Shown here: positions 55,989 through 64,000 of the stretch, piece by piece
Numbering within the stretch: the stretch's first letter is position 1
Layout of the letters: the number at the start of each line of letters is the position of its first letter
Source: Rhodospirillales bacterium
GTDB taxonomy: Bacteria > Pseudomonadota > Alphaproteobacteria > Reyranellales > Reyranellaceae
Length of the DNA stretch: 64,000 bases
Direction: 5' to 3'
Assembly (NCBI GenBank): GCA_016699855.1
Contig: CP064988.1
Location: forward strand, 5,276,811 to 5,340,810
The notes under the pieces: model-generated
Database searches by the model: none
What the model saw: the letters and a program-made list of their open reading frames with translations, nothing else
Told to the model about the DNA's origin: nothing
Translations under genes and position numbers: made by a program

Positions 55989-57557
55989 ATGCTCAGGATG
56001 GTGTGGGGCGCCCTCGCGGCGGCCGGACTGCTCGGCACGGCGACGGCCGGCGCGCAGACCTTGAACATGATGAAGGCGATCGACGCGCCGCACTACGACG
56101 CGCAACGGACCACCTGGGGACCGACGTCGGACATCGTCAACATGTTCCAGGACACGCTCGTCGCGCTGGACTGGGACGGCAAGACGCCGATTCCCTACCT
56201 CGCGAAATCGTGGACCGTCAGCGCCGACGCTAAGACCTACACCTTCAAGCTGCGGGACGACGTGACTTTCTGCAGCGGCCGGAAATTCACCGCCGAGGAC
56301 GTGGTCTTCTCGTTCAAGCGGCTGAAATCGGCGGAGATCAAGGGCCCCTACGCGTGGCGCGCCGGCAAGATCAAGGAGCTCCGCGCGCCCGATCCGCACA
56401 CCGTCGAATACGAGCTGGAGGAGCCGTTCTCGGAGCTGCTGCTGCAGCTCACGATGTTCACCAACGTCATCCACAGCAAGGAGAGCGTCGAGGCGCTCGG
56501 CAAGGACTACGGCATCAAGGGAGCCGACGGCACCGGCCCGTGGTGCTTCGAGTCGTGGCAGCCCCGCACGCAGATCGTCCTCAAGCGGCACGACGCCTAC
56601 CGCTGGGGGCCGTCAATGTACAAGAACAAGGGGCCCGTGAGGTTCGAGCGGCTAGTGATCAAGATCGTCCCGGAGGATTCAAGCCGCGTCGCGGCGATGA
56701 TGAGCGGCGCGTTCGACATCACCCACCAGTTCCCGTCGCAATTCATCGCCCAGGCCAAGGTCGCGCCGATGCTCGCGGTGCAGGACGCGCGGCCGAACTT
56801 CCAGCTGCTCTACTTCGGCTTCAAGATCACCCGGCCGATGGTCGCCGACAAGCGCGTGCGCGAGGCGATGAGCATCGCCATCAACCGCGTGGAGATCGCC
56901 AAGGGCATCCTGCTGGGCAACGCCGACCCGGCCTACACCATCGTCGACCCGGCCGCGCTCGACCACGATCCCAAGACCGCCGAGATCGTCAAGGAGGACG
57001 CGAAGCGCGCGGCCCAGCTGCTCGAGGAAGCCGGGTGGAAGGTCGGCGCCGACGGCATCCGGGAGAAGGACGGCGTCAAACTGGCGCCGAGGGTCTACTT
57101 CACGGCCAACGCGAATTCCGCCCGGGTGGCCGAGGCGATCCAGGGGTATTTGCGGAAGATCGGCGTCGACTGGCGCCTGCAGCCGTGGGACTCGACGATC
57201 TCGCCGGTCAAGATGGCCGAGCAGGACTACGAGATCTGGTCTGTCACGGTCCCCTACCTCTCGGCCGGCGACCTGATGAACATCTACTTCGACTCGAAGA
57301 ACATCCCGACGCCCAACCGGATGAACTGGAAGGACGCGGAGACCGACGCCTGGCTGACGGCCGGCCGCACCGCGCGCACCGACGCCGACCGGTCCGAGAA
57401 CTACGCCCGCGTGCAGCGCAGGGTGATGGGGGAGCACCTCTGGATCCCGGTGCTCAACATCAACATGCACATGGTGACGAACAAGAAGATCAAGGGCGGC
57501 AAGCCGCACATGATCTACCAGAACACCTTCTACAAGGGTCTGGACTTCACGTTCTAA
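55989..57557 (+). CDS. ABC transporter substrate-binding protein 2 (family 5, peptide type)
   Basis: This 522-residue paralog of its two neighbours has a signal peptide ending at TAGA, then QTLNMMKAIDAPHYDAQRT. The cysteine pair occurs in VTFCSGRKF and GPWCFESW. It is close to binding protein 3, sharing identical 29-base stretches (56130-56158 with 57746-57774). A GGGAGG ribosome site precedes the ATG. A weak CCGCC/GGCGG hairpin (55947-55974) lies in the gap behind gene 1. Confidence 0.93.
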   Translation: MLRMVWGALAAAGLLGTATAGAQTLNMMKAIDAPHYDAQRTTWGPTSDIVNMFQDTLVALDWDGKTPIPYLAKSWTVSADAKTYTFKLRDDVTFCSGRKFTAEDVVFSFKRLKSAEIKGPYAWRAGKIKELRAPDPHTVEYELEEPFSELLLQLTMFTNVIHSKESVEALGKDYGIKGADGTGPWCFESWQPRTQIVLKRHDAYRWGPSMYKNKGPVRFERLVIKIVPEDSSRVAAMMSGAFDITHQFPSQFIAQAKVAPMLAVQDARPNFQLLYFGFKITRPMVADKRVREAMSIAINRVEIAKGILLGNADPAYTIVDPAALDHDPKTAEIVKEDAKRAAQLLEEAGWKVGADGIREKDGVKLAPRVYFTANANSARVAEAIQGYLRKIGVDWRLQPWDSTISPVKMAEQDYEIWSVTVPYLSAGDLMNIYFDSKNIPTPNRMNWKDAETDAWLTAGRTARTDADRSENYARVQRRVMGEHLWIPVLNINMHMVTNKKIKGGKPHMIYQNTFYKGLDFTF

Positions 57558-57601
57558 CAACGCGGTCCGACCGGCACCGCGGCGGTATGAAGGAGGAAGC
57601 G

Positions 57602-59173
57602 ATGGGCAGATTGATCCGGGCCGCGGCCGTCGGGCTGGCGGCCGCCACGTTGGCGGCGGGGGCGCAGGCGCAGACCCTGCGCGTCATGAAATCCCTCGAC
57701 GCGCCGCACTACGACGGCCAGCGCACCACGTGGTCGCCGAGCTCCGACATCGTCAACATGTTCCAGGACACGCTGGTGGCGCTGGACTGGGACGGCAAGA
57801 CCGTCATCCCCTACCTGGCGAAGTCGTGGACCGTCAGCCCCGACGGCAAGCTCTACACCTTCAAGCTGCGCGACGACGTGACCTTCTGCAGCGGCAAGAA
57901 GTTCACGGCCGCCGACGTCATCTTCAGCGTCAACCGCCTGTTCGACCCCGACACGAAGGCGCCGCTGAAATGGCGCGCCGGCAACGTGAAGGAGCTCCGC
58001 GCCCCCGATCCGTACACCCTCGAGTGGGAGCTGAACGAGCCCTACGCCGACCTGCTGCTGAACCTCGTGTCGTTCACGATGTCGATCCACAACCGCGACA
58101 GCGTGGCCGCCCTCGGCAAGGACTACGGCGTCAAGGGCGCCGACGGCACCGGGCCCTGGTGCTTCGAGTCGTGGCAGCCCCGCACGGAGATCGTGCTCAA
58201 GCGGCACGACGCCTACAAATGGGGCCCCTCGATGTACAAGAACAAGGGGCCGGTGAAGTTCGAGAAGCTGTCGATCAAGATCGTGCCGGAGGACGCGGCC
58301 CGCGTGGCGGCGATGATGGGCGGGCAGTTCGACGTCACCCACCAGATCCCGCTGCAGTTCATCGACCAGGTGAAGCGGGCGCCGAACCTCGACGTCCAGG
58401 AGGCGAAGCCGAACTTCCAGCTGATGTACTACGGCTACAAGACGACGCGGCCGATGGTGTCCGATCCGCGCGTGCGCGAGGCGATGAACATCGCCATCAA
58501 CCGCGCCGAGATCGTCAAGGGCATCATGCTCGGCAGCGCCGCCCCCGCCTACACGTTCATCGACCCCGACGCGCTCGATTTCGACCCCGCGACCAAGACG
58601 ATCATCAAGGAGGACGTCGAGCGGGCGAAGAAGCTGCTGGACGAGGCCGGCTGGAAGGTCGGCGCCGACGGCATCCGCGAGAAGGACGGCGTCAAGCTGG
58701 CGCCGAAGGTGTACTTCACCGCCGTCGCGTACTTCCCCCGCATCTCCGAGGCCATCCAGGGCTACATGCGCAAGATCGGCGTCGACTGGAGAGTGCAGGG
58801 CTTCGACTCGACCATCGCGTTCGCCAAGATGGGCGAGCAGGACTACGAGCTGTGGACGGTGACCTTCCCGTACATGTCGGCCGGCGATCTGCTCAACTTC
58901 TACTTCGACTCCAAGAACATCCCGGCGCCGAACCGGATGAACTGGAAGGACGAGCAGACCGACGAGTGGCTCAAGCTCGGCCGCTCGTCCCTGACCGAGG
59001 CCGACCGCGCGAAGTACTACGGCATGGTCCAGAAGCGCATCCACGAGCAGCATCTATGGATGCCGGTCGTCAACATCCCGATGTTCACCACCAGCAGCAA
59101 GAAGCTGAAGGGGGTGCGCCCGCACATGCTCTACCAGAACACGTTCTACAAGGGCCTGGACTACTCGTTCTGA
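57602..59173 (+). CDS. ABC transporter substrate-binding protein 3 (family 5, peptide type)
   Basis: This 523-residue third tandem binding protein has a signal peptide ending at AQA, followed by QTLRVMKSLDAPHYDGQRT. The cysteine pair is in VTFCSGKKF and GPWCFESW. The AGGAGG site nearby favours the ATG at 57602 over the ATG 15 bases earlier. Most differences from copy 2 are in the central and C-terminal ligand-binding lobes, so the copies may bind different ligands for the same transporter. Confidence 0.93.
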   Translation: MGRLIRAAAVGLAAATLAAGAQAQTLRVMKSLDAPHYDGQRTTWSPSSDIVNMFQDTLVALDWDGKTVIPYLAKSWTVSPDGKLYTFKLRDDVTFCSGKKFTAADVIFSVNRLFDPDTKAPLKWRAGNVKELRAPDPYTLEWELNEPYADLLLNLVSFTMSIHNRDSVAALGKDYGVKGADGTGPWCFESWQPRTEIVLKRHDAYKWGPSMYKNKGPVKFEKLSIKIVPEDAARVAAMMGGQFDVTHQIPLQFIDQVKRAPNLDVQEAKPNFQLMYYGYKTTRPMVSDPRVREAMNIAINRAEIVKGIMLGSAAPAYTFIDPDALDFDPATKTIIKEDVERAKKLLDEAGWKVGADGIREKDGVKLAPKVYFTAVAYFPRISEAIQGYMRKIGVDWRVQGFDSTIAFAKMGEQDYELWTVTFPYMSAGDLLNFYFDSKNIPAPNRMNWKDEQTDEWLKLGRSSLTEADRAKYYGMVQKRIHEQHLWMPVVNIPMFTTSSKKLKGVRPHMLYQNTFYKGLDYSF

Positions 59174-59206
59174 CCTGCCGCGCGGACCTCGAGGATTGAT
59201 CTGACT

Positions 59207-60198
<992 letters not shown>

Positions 60199-60202
<4 letters not shown>

Positions 60203-61293
60203 GCGACGCCCCGGTCCTCAAGGTCGAGGGATTGACCAAGCACTTCCCGGTCAGCCGCGGCGTGATCATCACGAAGACGGTGGGCCACGTCCGCGCCGTC
60301 GACGACGTCAGCCTCGAGATCGCGCGCGGCGAGACACTGGCGCTGGTCGGCGAATCGGGCTGCGGCAAGTCGACGACCGGCCGCCTGATCCTCGGCCTGA
60401 TGCAGCCGACGGCCGGCTCCGTCCGCTTCATGGGCGAGGAGATCGTCGGTCTGGACAAGCGCGCGATGCGCCGCCTGCGCCGGCATCTGCAGATCGTCTT
60501 CCAGGATCCCTACGCGTCGCTCAATCCGCGCATGACCGTGGGCGAGATCCTGGCCGAGCCGTTGACCCTGCACGGGCTGGCGGCGGGCACCGAGCGCGAC
60601 GCCCGCGTCCGCGAACTGCTGGAGGTGGTCGGCCTGCTGCCGGAGCACGCGCGGCGCTATCCCCACCAGTTCTCCGGCGGCCAGCGCCAGCGCATCGGCA
60701 TCGCCCGCGCGCTGGCCGTGCATCCCGACCTGATCGTCTGCGACGAGCCGGTGTCGGCGCTGGACGTGTCGATCCAGGCGCAGGTGGTGAACCTGCTGCA
60801 GAACCTCCAGAAGCGCTTCGGGCTCTCCTACCTGTTCATCGCCCACGACCTCGCCGTCGTGAAGCACATCAGCGACCGTGTCGCCGTGATGTACCTCGGC
60901 AAACTGGTCGAGATCGCCGACAAGCGGACGCTCTACGCGCGTCCGTTGCACCCCTACACGCAGGCCCTGCTGTCGGCGATCCCGCAGCCCGACCCGACGG
61001 CGCGCAAGGAACGGATCATCCTGCAGGGCGACGTGCCCAGCCCGCTCAATCCGCCGACCGGCTGCCGCTTCCACACGCGGTGTCCGCACGCGCAGCCGCG
61101 CTGCTCGCAGGAGGAGCCGGCGCTGCGCGAAGCCGGCCCGGGCCACCGGGTCGCCTGCCATTTCTTCGAGACGCTGCCGGTGCCCGCCGTCGTCGCCCAC
61201 GGCACGGCCGCCGGCGGCAAGTTCGCCGAGCGGTTGGCGGCGTTCGACGCCGCCAAGAAGGCACGCGGCGCCGCGGCGGCTGCGCCCGGCTAG
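60199..61293 (+). CDS. ABC transporter ATP-binding protein, DppF/OppF type
   Basis: This 364-residue second ATPase has Walker A GESGCGKSTTGRL, signature QFSGGQRQRIGIARA and Walker B LIVCDEPVSALD. The cysteine-rich end CRFHTRCPHAQPRC is again present. Compared with typical DppF it has an added 35-residue Ala/Lys-rich tail. Its TAG overlaps the TAG of the convergent FAH gene in a CTAG. Confidence 0.95.
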
Positions 61294-62243
61294 CCGCCTC
61301 CCGGCGCGTACTTGCCGGTGAGCTGCGGGGTCGCCGGTCCGGGTAGCTTCTTCTCATGGTGCTCCAGCCGCGTGTCGCGCGACCACGTGCGCTTGAGGTC
61401 GTCGCGCACGTTGAACCAGAGCCGGCCGAGCCGCTCCACTTCCAGCTCGACCCTGTCGCCGTCCTGGAACGACGAGAGCCCGCGGTGGTTCGTGCCGGTG
61501 GCGATGATGTCGCCGGGATGCAGCGTGTGGAGCGAGGTCGCCCATTCGACGCAGCGCGGGATCTTGTGCGCCATGTCGTCGGTGTTGAAATCCTGCTTCA
61601 GCGCGCCGTTGACCCACAGCTTGACCGACAGCTTCTGCGGATCGGGGATCTCGTCGGCGGTGACAAGGTACGGGCCGATCGGCGCGAAGGTGTCGCGCGA
61701 CTTCATCTGGAAGAAGACGTTGCCGGCGGGCGGCAGTCCGCGCGCGGAGCCGTCGATGAAATTGACGTAGCCGAACACATAGGACATCGCCTCGGCCGCC
61801 GGCACGTTGCTCGCGCGCCTGCCGATCACCAGCCCGAGCTCGGCCTCGCCCTCGAAGATCGTCGCCGGCACGTCGGGCAGCACCATCGTATCGCCCGGTC
61901 CGATCACCGCCGACGGCGATTTGTGGAAGCCGTTGATCGGCGGCGGCGCCGGCAGCGTGCCGTCCTCCATGTAGTTGACCGCCATGCAGTCGATGTTGAC
62001 CGGCCGCGGCAGCGGCGGGCGGATGCGTACCTGCGTGAGCGGGATCGCGGCGCCGGCCGCGACCGCCGCTTCGATCCTCGCCCGGTAGGCGTCGAACCGC
62101 TCGATCACGCCGTTGATGAGGTCGTGCGGGCCGGTGTGTGGAATGTCCGCGACCACCGCGGAGACGTCGACGACGCCGTCGCCCTTCAGGACGCCCAGCC
62201 GGAAATCGTCGAAATAGAGGATCTTCACAGAAAGCCCCGTCAT
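61290..62243 (-). CDS. Fumarylacetoacetate hydrolase family protein
   Basis: This 317-residue protein from the ATG at 62243 (312 if it starts with the GTG at 62228, which gives the family-like MKILYFDDFRLGVLKGDGVVD) has the FAH metal motif IFEGEAELGLVIG and FIDGSARGLPPAGN. Such enzymes cleave C-C bonds in acylpyruvates or hydrate 2-oxo-hept-3-enedioate-type ring-cleavage products. It is the last gene of a minus-strand group with the HCCA-isomerase-like and cupin genes. Confidence 0.87.
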   Translation of the reverse strand: MTGLSVKILYFDDFRLGVLKGDGVVDVSAVVADIPHTGPHDLINGVIERFDAYRARIEAAVAAGAAIPLTQVRIRPPLPRPVNIDCMAVNYMEDGTLPAPPPINGFHKSPSAVIGPGDTMVLPDVPATIFEGEAELGLVIGRRASNVPAAEAMSYVFGYVNFIDGSARGLPPAGNVFFQMKSRDTFAPIGPYLVTADEIPDPQKLSVKLWVNGALKQDFNTDDMAHKIPRCVEWATSLHTLHPGDIIATGTNHRGLSSFQDGDRVELEVERLGRLWFNVRDDLKRTWSRDTRLEHHEKKLPGPATPQLTGKYAPGGG

Positions 62244-62279
62244 CAGGAGGGAAGAAAAAGAGGAAGGCGCAGTGTCGCC

Positions 62280-62747
62280 CTAGAACACGCCGGCGTCGAG
62301 TCCAGCGGCCATGGCCATGCCGAGCTCGGCGCAGGACTCCTCGAACGCCGGGTCGTAGGCGCCGCGGCACACCAGCGGCTCCTGCACGATCTTCCACCGC
62401 AAGCCGGTCAGGATCGTCTCGATCCCCCGCCGCGTGCCGGTGCCGTCGTGGCCGGCGCGTATGTAGACCGCGCAGGGCAGGCCTTGGGTCCGGTCGAGAC
62501 AAGGATAGTAGACGCGGTCGAAGAAGTCCTTCAGCGCGCCGCTCATGTAGCCGAGATTCTCGGTGGTCCCGAGGATGACGGCGTCGGCCGCGAGCACGTC
62601 GTCCGGTCCGGCGTCGAACGGGCCGAGCGCGCGCGCCTCGATCGACGTGAACGCCGGATCGGAGGCGCCGCGCAGCGCCGCGTTCCGCAAGGCGAGCGTG
62701 TTCGGTGACGGCGCGTGCGCGACGATCAGCAGGCGTTTGGCGGCCAC
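62280..62747 (-). CDS. Flavodoxin family / NAD(P)H-dependent oxidoreductase
   Basis: This 155-residue flavodoxin-fold protein has the FMN-phosphate region RLLIVAHAPSPNT and the ring-binding loop GTTENLGYMSGALKDFFDRVYYP. Relatives are small quinone or FMN reductases. It begins with GTG and is 13 bases from the cupin gene. It may provide reduced flavin for a neighbouring or distant oxygenase, though this is only an inference. Confidence 0.85.
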   Translation of the reverse strand: MAAKRLLIVAHAPSPNTLALRNAALRGASDPAFTSIEARALGPFDAGPDDVLAADAVILGTTENLGYMSGALKDFFDRVYYPCLDRTQGLPCAVYIRAGHDGTGTRRGIETILTGLRWKIVQEPLVCRGAYDPAFEESCAELGMAMAAGLDAGVF

Positions 62748-62760
62748 CTGCGCCGCCGCG

Positions 62761-63306
62761 TCAGGCGCCGGCCGTCGCGCTTTCGATCACCACCGCCTTC
62801 TTCGCCGCCATGTCGTACTTCAGGCGCGGCACGAGGTCGAGGTCGCGGCCGGTGACGCGCACGAAGCGCGAACCGTCGGGATAGTCGATCGAGTGGATGG
62901 CGCCGACATCGTAGACGCCCGCCTTTCCGGGGTCGAGACGGTAGGTCTTGACCGCCTCGAGGTCGGCCGCGCCGGCGCCCTCGCCGCCGTCCTTGCGGCG
63001 CCAAACGGTCATGTCGGTGTGCTCGATCGCCTGGCCGTACACCGCCCAGGAGGCGCCGTGGTCGTGCGGAGGCGACCGGTGCGCCTTGGCGTTGACGTGC
63101 GCCAGCACCACGAACCCCAGCTCCTTGTCCTCGTAGAGCGTGTGGCGTCCGAGCTTGGCCGCCGGCCCGACCGCCGAGTCGACGAACGCCTTGTTCGCCA
63201 GCAGCTTCTCGAGGAGCTGGCGCACGGCCTCCCTTCCCTCCGGACCGGGCTTCGCCTTCAACGCATCGTGGGCGTCGCGGCAGAACTGTTCGAGCGAATA
63301 ATCCAT
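62761..63306 (-). CDS. Cupin protein of the COG5553 / cysteine-dioxygenase-like family
   Basis: This 181-residue single-domain cupin has the metal motif PPHDHGASWAVYGQAIEH, including HxH and a later Glu, and a third histidine in VGAIHSIDYPDG. The fold and motif resemble thiol dioxygenases, but the substrate is unknown. An AGGAGGAAG site seven bases before the ATG excludes the much longer open frame that extends into the neighbour. Confidence 0.82.
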   Translation of the reverse strand: MDYSLEQFCRDAHDALKAKPGPEGREAVRQLLEKLLANKAFVDSAVGPAAKLGRHTLYEDKELGFVVLAHVNAKAHRSPPHDHGASWAVYGQAIEHTDMTVWRRKDGGEGAGAADLEAVKTYRLDPGKAGVYDVGAIHSIDYPDGSRFVRVTGRDLDLVPRLKYDMAAKKAVVIESATAGA

Positions 63307-63347
63307 GGCTTCCTCCTGCGTCGCGGCCGCCGGTCGCGGCCGTCCAT

Positions 63348-63980
63348 CTATGTCCGAGAGCGCGCCCGCAGCGCGTCGAGCGCCCGGTCGACGAAATCCA
63401 GTCGATCCTGCCCCCAGTAGCGCTCGCCGTCGACGATGAACGTCGGGGCGCCGAACACGCCCAACGCCTCGGCTTCCTCGCCATAGCGGCGGTAGAGCGC
63501 CTGGACCGCGTCGCTGGTCTCGGCCGCCACCAGCTCGTCGCCCGGCATGCCATTCTCGTCCGCCACGGCCCGGCGGACCGCCGGATCGGAGGTGTCTCGC
63601 TCCTCCGCCCACAGGGCGCGCAGCAGCGCGTGCGACAGGCGGAACGCGTCCAGACCGCGCTGCTGGGCGGCGATCACCATCCAACCGGGCGGCTTATTCC
63701 AGCCCGGCGGCTGGCCGTCCTGCGGATAATGGCGCGGCGTCAGGTTCAATGGCATACGGAGATGCTTCCGCCAGCGATCCAGCTCGGCCGCGTGGTAGGT
63801 CCGCCGCGGCTCAGGCCGGGTACGGAGGGGAACGCCGCCAGTCTTGGGCACGACGGCCTGGAAGTCGTAGGGCTTCAGGACGAGACGGACCTGGTGGCGG
63901 CGCACGATGTCCTGAAGCTTCGGGCCGCCAAGATAGGCCAAAGGCGAGGACAGGCTGTAGTAACAGGGCAGTTCGATCAT
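63348..63980 (-). CDS. 2-hydroxychromene-2-carboxylate isomerase / DsbA family protein
   Basis: This 210-residue thioredoxin-fold protein has the HCCA-isomerase start CYYSLSSPLAYLGGPKLQDI, where Ser replaces the CxxC cysteines. The final FGAPTFIVDGERYWGQDRL is also typical. The enzyme isomerises hydroxychromene carboxylate with glutathione in naphthalene-type degradation, but relatives have other roles. It is the first gene of the minus-strand group ending with FAH. Confidence 0.88.
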   Translation of the reverse strand: MIELPCYYSLSSPLAYLGGPKLQDIVRRHQVRLVLKPYDFQAVVPKTGGVPLRTRPEPRRTYHAAELDRWRKHLRMPLNLTPRHYPQDGQPPGWNKPPGWMVIAAQQRGLDAFRLSHALLRALWAEERDTSDPAVRRAVADENGMPGDELVAAETSDAVQALYRRYGEEAEALGVFGAPTFIVDGERYWGQDRLDFVDRALDALRARSRT

Positions 63981-64000
63981 GGGTCGACGCCGACAACGCG

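Noticed and set aside
63348..63684. The cupin frame extended upstream to 63684
   Set aside because: It would overlap the HCCA-isomerase-like gene almost entirely, and the ATG at 63306 has a strong AGGAGGAAG site.

Overview
The window is about 64 kb of very GC-rich DNA, densely packed with genes. It comes from an alphaproteobacterial chromosome. This is inferred from gene order: ntrX-dat-hfq-hflX, recG divergent from sdhE-mfd, and a rlpA-dacA-tmk-holB-metG-tatD-MBL housekeeping run. The many solute-binding proteins and catabolic oxidoreductases suit a metabolically versatile Rhodospirillales- or Reyranella-like soil or water bacterium, but I cannot name a genus. No phage, insertion sequence or CRISPR array was seen.

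1-9.9 kb: the 3' end of ntrX, then dat, a HAD phosphatase, hfq, hflX, an orphan groES, an inositol-monophosphatase-family gene and a GST. After these come a DUF938 methyltransferase, a TctC-type binding protein, an acyl-CoA ligase and an ATC-hydrolase-like gene. 9.9-19 kb: a cytochrome P450, a Rhizobium-type asparaginase and a RumA/TrmA-type RNA methyltransferase. A flavin-dependent LLM oxidoreductase then lies divergent from a four-gene catabolic cassette (SDR, MDR reductase, HsaA-like flavoprotein, glycosidase-like TIM barrel). A perfect 33-bp inverted repeat closes that cassette. 19-26 kb: a diacylglycerol-kinase-like lipid kinase, recG (two frameshifts), sdhE and mfd. 26-34.5 kb: a TetR regulator with a palindromic operator facing a frameshifted GST gene, then cytochrome c, a DsbA/FrnE oxidoreductase, an MFS transporter, an SDR, an esterase, a D-threonine-aldolase-like enzyme, an NTF2-like protein and a CYTH protein.

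34.5-44.4 kb: a long minus-strand housekeeping run (mltB, rlpA, D,D-carboxypeptidase, tmk, holB, metG, tatD, MBL hydrolase, secreted unknown, mazG). It is interrupted by a conspicuous AT-rich island before mazG. 44.5-51.5 kb: a class II aldolase tail-to-tail with a six-gene minus-strand operon, ynjB-ynjC-ynjD-TIGR04283-TIGR04282-mtnK. Four of its five junctions are ATGA overlaps. This is the most unusual assembly in the window. It joins an ABC importer, two glycosyltransferase-like proteins linked to arsenosugars, and a methylthioribose-type kinase.

51.7-64 kb: a small secreted four-cysteine protein, tRNA-Ser(UGA), and a complete peptide-type ABC importer operon with three tandem paralogous binding proteins that share a conserved cysteine pair. 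Last is a minus-strand group (HCCA-isomerase-like, COG5553 cupin, flavodoxin, FAH hydrolase) that looks like part of an aromatic or ring-cleavage pathway.

The three clear frameshifts (two in recG, one in GST) are each explained by one missing base in a GC-rich run, so consensus errors are a serious alternative to real gene decay.
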